From contig JAGBNC010000011.1 in assembly GCA_017634595.1 (NCBI GenBank), positions 51,391 through 115,390 of the forward strand: a stretch of 64,000 bases of DNA, given 5' to 3'. The DNA comes from Bacteroidales bacterium (lineage in GTDB: Bacteria; Bacteroidota; Bacteroidia; Bacteroidales; UBA932). This document shows, in pieces, positions 26,680 through 34,590 of this stretch (within the stretch, counting starts at the first letter, position 1; the number at the start of each line of letters is the position of its first letter). The position numbers were made by a program, and so were the translations under genes. The notes beneath the pieces are model-generated. The model was not told the origin of the DNA. It was given only the letters and a program-made list of their open reading frames with translations, and did not search any database.

Positions 26680-28017
26680 ATGGCAGAAGTCAAAAAAACG
26701 AAACACAGTTTTAAGTATTGGCAGTGGCGGGTCATCATCTGTTCGATGATAGGCTATGCGATGTTTTATTTCGTTCGCAAGAATTTCTCTTTCGCCATCC
26801 CTATGCTTCAGGAGGTGTACCCTGAGATTACCAAGGCGCAGTTCGGTGCTATAATCTCTGCTGGTGGTATCATCTATGGTATTTCCAAACTTATCAACGG
26901 CGTCATCGGTGACCGCACTAATGCCCGCTGGCATCTTGTGCTGGGGCTTGGTATCTGCGTGGCCGTGAATTTCCTGTTCGGGTGGACTGACAAGCTGACA
27001 ACCATGATCACCGGCGCCACGGGCGGCCCTGATTTCATAGGCGGCTTCGTCACTATCATGTCGGTACTGTATATCATCAACCAGATATTCCAGGGCTGTG
27101 GTTTCGCCCCCTGCAACCACTTGATGGTAAACTGGGTGCCGCCGCATGAGCTGGCCACCAAGATGAGTATATGGAACACCTCGCACAGCGTAGGCGCTTT
27201 CATCGCGTCCATTATCTGCGGCTACATGACCAGTTGGCAACTCTGCTTCTGGGTGCCTGCTTCCATATCTCTGTTCGGAGTGTTTTTCATCATAGCTACT
27301 CTGCGTGATACGCCCAAGTCGGTCGGCCTGCCCGAGCTCCCCAAGGTGGAGGGCGAGCTGGACGAGAGCAAGGGCAAAGACAATAAGGAGTGGCGTAAGT
27401 TCCTGGTCAAGAAGGTATTCCTTAACCCCGTCATCTGGATTCTAGCTCTCACTGACCTGTTTGTCTATGTGGTGCGTTTCGCCATCCTGGACTGGGGTCC
27501 TTCGATGCTCCAGGATATGGGACTGAGCCAGGCGCTTTCGGGATGGACAGTTGCTATCTTCGAGGTGGCCGGATGCCTGGGAATGATCTTCGCCGGGTAT
27601 ATCTCCGACAAGCTTTTCAAGAGCCGCAGCCAGAGGGTGTGCGCCATAGAGATGGTGCTTGTGGCCCTGTGCCTTGTGGCCTTGCACTATATCCAGGACA
27701 TGCACTCTCCGGTGCTCTTCCTTATCGTATTGGCCCTGGCCGGCTTTTTCCTCTACGGCCCCCAGGCACTGCTTGGCGTGGTGGCCTCCAATGAGGTATC
27801 CAAGAAGGCAGCGTCTTCCGCTGTCGGTATTATCGGCTTCATGAGCTATCTTAGCACGCTCATTACCGGTTATCCTCTTGGTAAGTTCGCCGACACTTAC
27901 GGATGGCATCCTATCTTCATCCTTATGGCTGGAGTCTCAGTGATAGGCTTCTTGCTGATTGTCACGCTCTGGAACCTTAAAGACCGTTCGCGCAACCTTG
28001 CGCAGGAGGAAGCATAA
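26680..28017 (+). CDS. Major facilitator transporter of the organophosphate:phosphate antiporter type (GlpT/UhpT-like)
   Basis: 445 residues from ATG 26680 (MAEVKKTKHS), which is better than an upstream TTG. Twelve hydrophobic segments. The start YWQWRVIICSMIGYAMFYFVRKNFSFAIP is the hallmark of the OPA family, as is the loop IYGISKLINGVIGDRTNARWHL (GlpT/UhpC motif D-R-x-N-A-R). The family exchanges glycerol-3-phosphate, hexose-6-phosphate or phosphoglycerate for phosphate. Substrate cannot be fixed here, but the adjacent operon encodes a GDPD that yields glycerol-3-phosphate. The stop lies one base from the HPr ATG, so it forms an operon with HPr and Enzyme I. Confidence 0.9.
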   Translation: MAEVKKTKHSFKYWQWRVIICSMIGYAMFYFVRKNFSFAIPMLQEVYPEITKAQFGAIISAGGIIYGISKLINGVIGDRTNARWHLVLGLGICVAVNFLFGWTDKLTTMITGATGGPDFIGGFVTIMSVLYIINQIFQGCGFAPCNHLMVNWVPPHELATKMSIWNTSHSVGAFIASIICGYMTSWQLCFWVPASISLFGVFFIIATLRDTPKSVGLPELPKVEGELDESKGKDNKEWRKFLVKKVFLNPVIWILALTDLFVYVVRFAILDWGPSMLQDMGLSQALSGWTVAIFEVAGCLGMIFAGYISDKLFKSRSQRVCAIEMVLVALCLVALHYIQDMHSPVLFLIVLALAGFFLYGPQALLGVVASNEVSKKAASSAVGIIGFMSYLSTLITGYPLGKFADTYGWHPIFILMAGVSVIGFLLIVTLWNLKDRSRNLAQEEA

Positions 28018-28018
28018 T

Positions 28019-28282
28019 ATGGAGAGTAGGAAAGTCATACTGAGCGCTCCCGACGGACTCCATGCCCGCCCTGCCGGCGAGCTCGTGAAGCTGGTCAAAG
28101 GCTTTACAGGCTCTTCGGTCTCTATAACTGCCGGCGGCAGGACTGTGAACGCCGCTTCCATGCTGTCGCTGCTGTCGCTTGGCTTGAAATGCGGCAGCGA
28201 ACTGGAGATCGGCGTGCATGGAGGCGATGAAGCTGCTGTCCTTGACGCAGTGACGTCATTCATTCAGTCAATCAACGCATAA
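28019..28282 (+). CDS. ptsH: Phosphocarrier protein HPr
   Basis: 87 residues. The phosphorylated histidine is His15 in PDGLHARPAG. The second site region is VNAASMLSLLSLGLKCG, with Ser47 at the place of regulatory Ser46 but Ala instead of the usual Lys before it. ATG 28019 fits HPr length. An AGGAGG sits 9 bases upstream, inside the end of the transporter gene. HPr carries phosphate from Enzyme I to EIIA. TAA overlaps the ptsI ATG by one base. Confidence 0.93.
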   Translation: MESRKVILSAPDGLHARPAGELVKLVKGFTGSSVSITAGGRTVNAASMLSLLSLGLKCGSELEIGVHGGDEAAVLDAVTSFIQSINA

Positions 28283-29700
28283 TGAAAGTCAGCGGACCAG
28301 CCAAACTGTGGGAGAAGAAGCGCTCCGGAGCGGCGGTCCGCTCTTTTGATGAATCATACGGGCTGGTGCATGCTGAACTTGCCCGGCAGGCGGAGACAGA
28401 GCCTGTTTTTGCCGCTCATCTGGAGATTCTTGAAGATCCTATGCTTCAGGATGCCGTGCATGACGGCATTGCATCCGGATTGTCCGAGCCGGCAGCACTT
28501 GAGGCCGCAAGGGGCAGCATCGTATCCATGTTCGACAGTATCGATGACGAGTACCTGCGTGCCCGGGCTGATGATGTGCGCGATGTCTTTGCGCGTCTCG
28601 GGGCGGCAATGTGCGGTGATGATACGTCCTCCGGGGGCATTCTTTTGACTAAAGGATGCATCCTGGTGGCCGATGAACTGCTGCCGTCCGATACTTCCCT
28701 CATCGATTTTGCTTCTGTTGCAGGAATCCTGTGCCATAGGGGCAGCACCACAAGTCATGTCTGCATTATTGCCCATTCGAAAGGCATCCCAATGCAGATG
28801 GGTGCGGATATCTCCGGCATTCATGACGGGGATATAGTTGAGGTGGATGATCCTTTAGTGGGAGGAATAGGAGATATTGTGTCCAGGATACGTGCTGCCG
28901 GACGCAAGTTGTATATCAACGCCGGCAATCTGGATGATCTCTGTGAAGGCATGGCTGCCGGGGCTGATGGCGTGGGGCTTTTCAGGACTGAGTTTCTTTT
29001 TCTTCGGAGAGATTCGATTCCGGGCAGGGACGAGCAGAGGGCGATCTATCGTGATGCTCTGCTTGCCTGTGGTGGCAAGCCGCTGACTCTTAGGACGCTG
29101 GATGTTGGCGGCGATAAGCAGCTGCCCTACGTACCCATGCCTGCCGAGGAGAATCCCTTTCTGGGGCTTCGCGGCATTCGCTTCTGCCTGGCCAATCTGG
29201 ATTTGTTCAGGCTGCAACTTGGAGGAGCGCTGGATGCTGCAGGTGATGTGCGGAGGATGCATGCGGAATGGTTTGCGGATGGTTCTCCTTTGCGTCTAAT
29301 GCTTCCTATGGTCTGCAGGGCTGATGAGATTCGCCAGGTTAAGGATATTCTTTGTTCTTTGGATCCAGATTACGGAAACCTGCTCAGTCTGGGCATTATG
29401 ATTGAGACTCCGGCGGCGGTTCTGGATGTGGAGTCTTTGGCTTCCGAATCTGCTTTTTTTAGTGTCGGGACTAACGATTTGACGCAGTATGTTATGGCAG
29501 CTGACAGGGGGAATGGTTCGGTGGCATATCTTTACGATCCCATGGCTTCCCCTGTGCTCAAGGCCTTGGATATCACTGTGAAGGCTGCTCATAGTGCCGG
29601 TATTCCGGTTGGGATTTGCGGTGAGCTTGCTTCGGATGTCAGGGCTGTGCCGGTGCTTTTGGATCTCGGCTTCGATTCACTCAGCCTCTCCAGACTATAG
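28282..29700 (+). CDS. ptsI: PTS Enzyme I, short form
   Basis: 472 residues, against about 570 for typical Enzyme I. HPr-binding and phospho-His domain: HRGSTTSHVCIIAHSKGIP with the active His. PEP-binding barrel: ADGVGLFRTEFLFLRRD, LRTLDVGGDKQLPY, ENPFLGLRGIRF, FSVGTNDLTQYVMAADRGN and active Cys in GICGELASD. Missing parts are the first 20 or so residues, a shortened inter-domain linker and the C-terminal 45 or so residues after LGFDSLSLSRL. The stop is followed closely by the palindromic repeat region, so the tail may have been eroded. All catalytic motifs remain. It transfers phosphate from PEP to HPr. Confidence 0.88.
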   Translation: MKVSGPAKLWEKKRSGAAVRSFDESYGLVHAELARQAETEPVFAAHLEILEDPMLQDAVHDGIASGLSEPAALEAARGSIVSMFDSIDDEYLRARADDVRDVFARLGAAMCGDDTSSGGILLTKGCILVADELLPSDTSLIDFASVAGILCHRGSTTSHVCIIAHSKGIPMQMGADISGIHDGDIVEVDDPLVGGIGDIVSRIRAAGRKLYINAGNLDDLCEGMAAGADGVGLFRTEFLFLRRDSIPGRDEQRAIYRDALLACGGKPLTLRTLDVGGDKQLPYVPMPAEENPFLGLRGIRFCLANLDLFRLQLGGALDAAGDVRRMHAEWFADGSPLRLMLPMVCRADEIRQVKDILCSLDPDYGNLLSLGIMIETPAAVLDVESLASESAFFSVGTNDLTQYVMAADRGNGSVAYLYDPMASPVLKALDITVKAAHSAGIPVGICGELASDVRAVPVLLDLGFDSLSLSRL

Positions 29701-29761
29701 CAGTCAGCATCAAGCACATAGTAACTTTTCAATACTTCGGAATACATCAGCATAAGTAGCC

Positions 29762-29837
29762 ATTCTGACTGTAGTAACCCCTTTGGAAGACTTTTCCCAT
29801 GTTTAACGTCTTCCAAAGGGGTTACTACAGTCAGAAT
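29762..29837. repeat. Perfect 30-bp inverted repeat between ptsI and nagB
   Basis: Left arm 29762-29791 and right arm 29808-29837 are exact reverse complements over 30 bases, separated by 16 bases (TTTTCCCATGTTTAAC). It lies between convergent genes and could act as a bidirectional terminator. Arms (TGACTG...ACCCC...GGAAGAC) and spacer closely resemble the copies inside mtlA at 33034-33159, so it belongs to a dispersed palindromic repeat family. The flanks at 29701-29761 and 29838-29861 contain stray similar pieces (CAGTCAG, AGTAAC) but no gene. Confidence 0.8.
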
Positions 29838-29861
29838 ATTGCTATAGTCAGAACGTTGCTA

Positions 29862-30641
29862 CTATTCAGTAGCTTTGAAGTAGCGGTAGCTGTTCACCCT
29901 GAGCTCACCGGCAGCAGGATCATCACAGACAATAATCCCAGCAGGATGCATCTGCATAGCACTAAGAGTACAGTAGTGAGTAATCGGACCTTCCACAGCA
30001 TCTTTCACAGCGTGGGCCTTCTTGGAACCGAACGCCAGCACCACAACCTCCTTTGCCCCCATAACCGTAGCCACACCAACCGAAAGAGCCTGAGAAGGCA
30101 CTTTCTCAGGGTCGTTATCGAAGAAACGAGAATTAACCTCGCGCGTCTGCGGAGTGAGCGTGATGACTCTGGTACGTGACTGCAACGACGAGAAGGGCTC
30201 ATTGAAAGCGATGTGGCCGTCTTCTCCTACGCCTCCCAGGAACAGGTCGAATCCTCCTGCCTTCTCGATAGCCTTTTCATAAGCCTCACATTCAGCGGCA
30301 AGATCGGGTGCATTGCCATTAAGAATATGTATGTTGGCCTCGGGCTCATCGATATGGTCGAAAAGGTACTTGTGCATGAAACTGTGGTAACTTTCAGGAT
30401 GCTCGACGGGGAGACCTACGTACTCATCCATATTGAAAGAGATCACGTTCTTGAAAGATACTTTTCCGGCCTTGACCAGACGTATAAGCTCATTGTAAGT
30501 CTCAATAGGTGTGGAACCAGTGCAAAGTCCCAGAACGAATGGTTCAGAGCTGCGTGCAGCTTTGGCGTTGATTTTCTCGGCAATGTAGCGAGCGGCCCAC
30601 ACAGAGGCCTCGGGCATAGTGTTTCGGATAATGAGTTTCAT
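29862..30641 (-). CDS. nagB: Glucosamine-6-phosphate deaminase
   Basis: 259 residues, normal length. Active-site pattern complete: SFNMDEYVGL (Asp72 type), GGVGEDGHIAFNEP (Asp141, His143, Glu148 type), and LGLCTGSTPIETY for phosphate binding. Reaction: glucosamine-6-phosphate to fructose-6-phosphate and ammonia in the cytoplasm. It is the last gene of the operon mtlA, NagB-LmbE fusion, nagB; 4 bases separate it from the fusion gene. Confidence 0.95.
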   Translation of the reverse strand: MKLIIRNTMPEASVWAARYIAEKINAKAARSSEPFVLGLCTGSTPIETYNELIRLVKAGKVSFKNVISFNMDEYVGLPVEHPESYHSFMHKYLFDHIDEPEANIHILNGNAPDLAAECEAYEKAIEKAGGFDLFLGGVGEDGHIAFNEPFSSLQSRTRVITLTPQTREVNSRFFDNDPEKVPSQALSVGVATVMGAKEVVVLAFGSKKAHAVKDAVEGPITHYCTLSAMQMHPAGIIVCDDPAAGELRVNSYRYFKATE

Positions 30642-30645
30642 AGAA

Positions 30646-32574
30646 TCAATATAGCTTTAAAAATACTTCAATTGCTTGATATTCAGCCATTCCTAACTGA
30701 TCGTACAGGCGGGCTGTATTGGATGTGCGGTCTTCAGCTCTCTGCCAGAATTCCCTCGGGTCTTCACCGGGGAAGGGAACTATATCCTTCTGTGAGAGGT
30801 GGCGGAAGATAGCGTGGCGTTTCTTTATAACCTCATCGGGTGACAGGGGAACTGCCATGTCCACGCGTCCGAGCTCCCATTCCATCCAGGCACCGCGGTA
30901 CAGCCAAATGTGTGTCTGGTTGAGCCAGTCGCATCCATCTTCCTCGCGCAGCTGCCGTATCGCTTCCAGGGCGGCCTCTGTGCACACCCTGTGCGTGCCA
31001 TGAGGGTCAGCCAGATCTCCGGCCATGAATATCATATGAGGCTTGAGGTCTTTGACCAGTTTCTTGATGATGTCAACATCGGCCTGTGAACGGGGAAGCT
31101 TCTTGATGCCTCCGGATTCGTAGAAGGGAAGGTTGAGGAAGTGTACGTTGGTATTGTCGTCAAGCCCGAATGAACGTACTGCTCCGCGCGCTTCGCTACG
31201 GCGTATTGCGGCTTTGATGTTGAGCAGTTCCCTAGGCTCCGGCTCTCCGGGTACTTTCTTATCTATCAGAGCCTTAACCTCAGCGAAGCGGTCTCCGTAG
31301 CCGAGCTGTGCAGCGGCGTCGATGTGCTGCAGCACCACGTCGTCGTGCACGGCTACGTTGCCGGAGGTCTCATAGGCTACATGCACATTGTGTCCCTGGG
31401 TCACGAGGCGTATGAAGGTGCCGCCCATGGAGATGACGTCGTCGTCGGGATGCGGGGAGAAGATAAGCACCGTCTTGGGATAGGGGAGGGCGCTGACAGG
31501 GCGTGTACTGTCGTCCGCGTTGGGTTTTCCTCCCGGCCATCCTGAGATGGTGTGCTGGAGGTCGTTGAATACGTCGATGTTTATTTTGTTGAATGATCCT
31601 ACCTTCTCGAGGAGGCCGTCAAGGTTGTTGTCCAGATAGTCTTTCTCGGTGAGCTTGAGTATGGGCTTGTGGACTGTCTGGCACAGCCATACTACAGCTT
31701 TGCGTATGAACTTGGGAGTCCAGTCGCAAGGGCCTACGAGCCATGGGGATACCGACCTGGTGAGCAAGCTCGCTGCGGCGTCATCTACATAGAATGAGAT
31801 GTGGTCGTGGCGCTGCAGGAACGATGCGGGGCATGAGGAGTCGATGTCGCCCTCTACAATTGCCTTCACGGCTTCGGCTTTACTTTCGCCCCAAGCCATG
31901 AGGATGATGCGCTTGGCGGAAAGCATGGTGCTGATACCCATTGTGATGGCCTTGTCGGGGGTGCTCTGTATGTCGTGGTTGAAGTTGGCGGCCTGGCGCT
32001 TCCTGGAGGCGTATGAGAGGCGTACTGTGCGGGTACGTGTCTTTTCGTTGGAGCCGGCCTCGTTGAAGCCTACCTGTCCTTGTTCTCCTACGCCTATTAC
32101 GAGCAGGTCGAGGTCGCGGGCAAGTTCGTCGTAATGGGCGCAGTATTCCGTGAGTTTGTCCTGCGGTATGGTGCCGTCGGGGATATGTATGTTTTCTTTG
32201 AGTATATCTACCCGGTCAAGCAATGCTTCGTGGAGGCGGTGGTTGCGGCTTTGGGCTTCGTCTTTGGAGGATGGGTAGTATTCGTCGATGGATACTATCT
32301 CGACGTTCTTGAAGGATACGAGGCCTTTCTCGTAGCGTCGTGACAGTTCGTTATAAAGTGATGTGGGTGTGGAACCGGTGGTGAGTCCCAGTCGGAACAG
32401 TCCGTCTTGATGGGCTTTGATTGCGTCGATTATTATGTCGGCTATCTTGTATGATGCGACGCGTGATTCTTGATAGACGTTAGCCCATATTTTTTCGTAT
32501 GTGTGGAGGATGCCGACGGGGAGGTCTTTTTCGATCAATCCGCCTTCGTAGGGTAGTGCGAGGTGCTTTTCCAT
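30646..32574 (-). CDS. Degenerate NagB domain fused to a PIG-L/LmbE deacetylase domain
   Basis: 642 residues from ATG 32574. Residues about 1-280 are NagB-like (GLTTGSTPTSLY, VSIDEYYPSSKDEAQSRNHR), but the catalytic GEDGH motif is GEQGQ (163-167), so the residues matching Asp141 and His143 are Gln; Glu of FNEAG is kept. Residues about 365-642 form a PIG-L/LmbE domain with the zinc motif SPHPDDD (373-379) and ADPHGTHR, which removes N-acetyl groups from GlcNAc-like sugars. Similar fusions are known in Bacteroidales and are often annotated simply as NagB. The first domain probably senses or binds sugar phosphate rather than deaminating. One base separates it from the mtlA stop. Confidence 0.87.
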   Translation of the reverse strand: MEKHLALPYEGGLIEKDLPVGILHTYEKIWANVYQESRVASYKIADIIIDAIKAHQDGLFRLGLTTGSTPTSLYNELSRRYEKGLVSFKNVEIVSIDEYYPSSKDEAQSRNHRLHEALLDRVDILKENIHIPDGTIPQDKLTEYCAHYDELARDLDLLVIGVGEQGQVGFNEAGSNEKTRTRTVRLSYASRKRQAANFNHDIQSTPDKAITMGISTMLSAKRIILMAWGESKAEAVKAIVEGDIDSSCPASFLQRHDHISFYVDDAAASLLTRSVSPWLVGPCDWTPKFIRKAVVWLCQTVHKPILKLTEKDYLDNNLDGLLEKVGSFNKINIDVFNDLQHTISGWPGGKPNADDSTRPVSALPYPKTVLIFSPHPDDDVISMGGTFIRLVTQGHNVHVAYETSGNVAVHDDVVLQHIDAAAQLGYGDRFAEVKALIDKKVPGEPEPRELLNIKAAIRRSEARGAVRSFGLDDNTNVHFLNLPFYESGGIKKLPRSQADVDIIKKLVKDLKPHMIFMAGDLADPHGTHRVCTEAALEAIRQLREEDGCDWLNQTHIWLYRGAWMEWELGRVDMAVPLSPDEVIKKRHAIFRHLSQKDIVPFPGEDPREFWQRAEDRTSNTARLYDQLGMAEYQAIEVFLKLY

Positions 32575-32575
32575 T

Positions 32576-34519
32576 TTATTTGAGTGCGTTAAATATTTCT
32601 TCTTTTGTGGGGCTTGTGCTAAGTTTTTCGAGGAGGGCTTGGTCGTCAAGTGCTGCGGCGACTTTGGCGAGTATTGTGAGGTGTTCGTCGCCGACTCCTG
32701 CTATTGCTACTATGAGGTGGGCTTTTTCGCCGTCGAAGTCTACGCCGTCGGGGTATTGTAGTACTGCTATTCCTGATTTTTTTACTGCTGTTTTTGCTTC
32801 TGCTGTTCCGTGGGGGATTGCGAGTCCCATGCCCATGTAGGTGGTGGCTATTTTTTCTCTTTCGAGCATTGCTTGGGGGTAGGTGTTGTCTACGTATCCT
32901 GATGTTTGAAGGAGTGTGCCGGCGCGGAGGATGGCGTTTTGTTTGCTTTCGGTGGGGAGGCCTGTCAGTATGTTGCTTTTCTTCAGCAGTGTTCCTTCTT
33001 CTTCATCTGTATCTGCTGCTTCTGCTGCTGTATTGACAGCGGTGTACCCTTCGGAAGCTGTTAAACTTGGGGAAATGCTTCCGTAGGGTACCCCGCTGTC
33101 ACTATCGGAAGCTGTTAAACTTGGGGAAATGCTTCCGGAGGATATATCGCTGTCACCGGATGGCTTGCTGCAGGAGGTTGAGAGGCAGGACAGGAGAGCG
33201 TCGAGGGCGGGGTCGGAGAGGAAGTTGGTGATGCTGATCACTTTCTTGCCGGACTTGGCGGCCCTCTCTTCGAGCTCCTTCTGGCATATCACGACAGACG
33301 CATCGCCGGGTATGTCGCCTACGGCGCAGTTGGTACACTTAATGTTCCCGAGCCCCGCCTTCATAAGCCTTGACTTGAACCGTGTTGCACCCAGGGCGCT
33401 GGAACCCATGCCGGCGTCGCAGGCGAAAACGATCTTGGATATGCCGGATTCGGGCAGGTTCATTCTGTCGCTGCCCTGATCTGCTGCGGGCCCGTTTTCA
33501 CTTTCTCCTTGGAAATCAGGCCGGGCCTTGACCATGGGCCAGGCAAGCAGGAATGATACGGCGGTGCCTATGATTACACCCAGTATTCCCAGAAGTGTCT
33601 TGCCCTTCGGAGACATGAGGATGATGGATATCAGACTGCCGGGCGATGCGGGAGCCACCAGACCGAAGTCCACCAGGGTGAAGAAACTCAGGGCGCAGAT
33701 GTTGCCTATCATCACCGCCAGAAGAAGTATGGGGCGTGCAAGCACGTAGGGGAAGTAAATCTCATGTATGCCGCCCAGGAGCTGAATGACCACAGCGCCG
33801 GGGGCTGACTGCTTGGTGTTGCCTTTGCCGAACGCCCAGCATGCCAGGAGAATTCCGAGTCCCGGCCCCGGGTTGGGATCGACGAGGAAGAGCATCGACT
33901 GGCCCATGTCTGCGGCTTGCTGTATGCCCAGAGGAGTCATGATGCCGTGGTTCACTGCATTGTTGAGGAAGAGTACCTTGGCCGGATCTACTAGAACGGC
34001 CAGCAGTGGATTCATCTTGTGGGCTAGCATCCAGTTCACTCCGTTGCTCAGGCCGTTGGTTATCCATGCAACTGCATGTCCTATCACTAGATAGCCGGCG
34101 ATTGCGAGCAGCATTGCGATGATGCCGAGGGAGAAATTGTCCACCAGCATTTCGAATCCTGCTCCTACCTTGCCATCAACGAGCTTGTCGAATCTCTTTA
34201 CGCACCAGCCGGCAATGGGCCCCATGATCATGGCGCCGAGGAACATAGGAGTGTCGGTGCCGATTATCACGCCCATTGCTGCAACGGCTCCCGCTACGCC
34301 GCCCCTGTAGCCGCCGACATTTTTGCCTGCCGTGAATGCTATCAAGGTGGGAAGCAGGTACTTGAGCATGGGAGCGACCATCTGGGCTATGTTCTCGTTG
34401 GGCCACCAGCCGCCTGGAATGAAAATAGCGGTAATCAGGCCCCATGCAATGAAAGCGCCGATGTTTGGCATCACCATAGCGCTGAGGGACCTGCCGAATT
34501 TCTGTATCTTTTCTTTCAT
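32576..34519 (-). CDS. mtlA: PTS mannitol-specific permease EIICBA
   Basis: 647 residues from ATG 34519 (MKEKIQKFGRSLSAMVMPNIG), preferred over a longer TTG start. The IIC membrane domain (about 1-340) contains mannitol-permease patterns (AFIAWGLITAIFIPGGWWPNE, IIGTDTPMFLGAMIMGP). The IIB domain has the phosphorylated Cys in KIVFACDAGMGSSALGA; the IIA domain has the phosphorylated His in GLAIPHGTAEAK. Between IIB and IIA is a Ser/Asp-rich linker with two copies of GSISPSLTAS produced by an in-frame DNA repeat. It imports and phosphorylates mannitol to mannitol-1-phosphate. Divergent from mtlD, with two nagB-like genes downstream in the operon. Confidence 0.94.
   Translation of the reverse strand: MKEKIQKFGRSLSAMVMPNIGAFIAWGLITAIFIPGGWWPNENIAQMVAPMLKYLLPTLIAFTAGKNVGGYRGGVAGAVAAMGVIIGTDTPMFLGAMIMGPIAGWCVKRFDKLVDGKVGAGFEMLVDNFSLGIIAMLLAIAGYLVIGHAVAWITNGLSNGVNWMLAHKMNPLLAVLVDPAKVLFLNNAVNHGIMTPLGIQQAADMGQSMLFLVDPNPGPGLGILLACWAFGKGNTKQSAPGAVVIQLLGGIHEIYFPYVLARPILLLAVMIGNICALSFFTLVDFGLVAPASPGSLISIILMSPKGKTLLGILGVIIGTAVSFLLAWPMVKARPDFQGESENGPAADQGSDRMNLPESGISKIVFACDAGMGSSALGATRFKSRLMKAGLGNIKCTNCAVGDIPGDASVVICQKELEERAAKSGKKVISITNFLSDPALDALLSCLSTSCSKPSGDSDISSGSISPSLTASDSDSGVPYGSISPSLTASEGYTAVNTAAEAADTDEEEGTLLKKSNILTGLPTESKQNAILRAGTLLQTSGYVDNTYPQAMLEREKIATTYMGMGLAIPHGTAEAKTAVKKSGIAVLQYPDGVDFDGEKAHLIVAIAGVGDEHLTILAKVAAALDDQALLEKLSTSPTKEEIFNALK
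33034..33159. repeat. Palindromic repeat inserted in the mtlA linker, with a 54-bp tandem copy
   Basis: Arms 33034-33058 and 33077-33101 are 25-base inverted copies with two mismatches, around an 18-base spacer (TGTTAAACTTGGGGAAAT). The inner palindrome of 32 bases recurs exactly at 33052-33083 and 33106-33137, as part of a 54-base (18-codon) tandem unit, so reading frame is kept. Read on the minus strand, arms and spacer line up with the intergenic palindrome at 29762-29837. The region codes for the flexible IIB-IIA linker. Confidence 0.8.
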
Positions 34520-34590
34520 CGTTATGAATAGAATGTAAAGATAGGATTTTTTTGCTAAATTTGTACGATACTTAATCAAATAAGAAACAG
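34520..34590. promoter_or_regulatory. Divergent mtlA/mtlD promoter region
   Basis: The 71-base gap has a -7 match in each direction: TAAATTTG on the plus strand (toward mtlD, about 34554-34561) and TATCTTTA on the minus strand (toward mtlA, about 34542-34535). The two boxes are close, so both promoters share one control region. No clear operator palindrome is seen. Confidence 0.5.
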
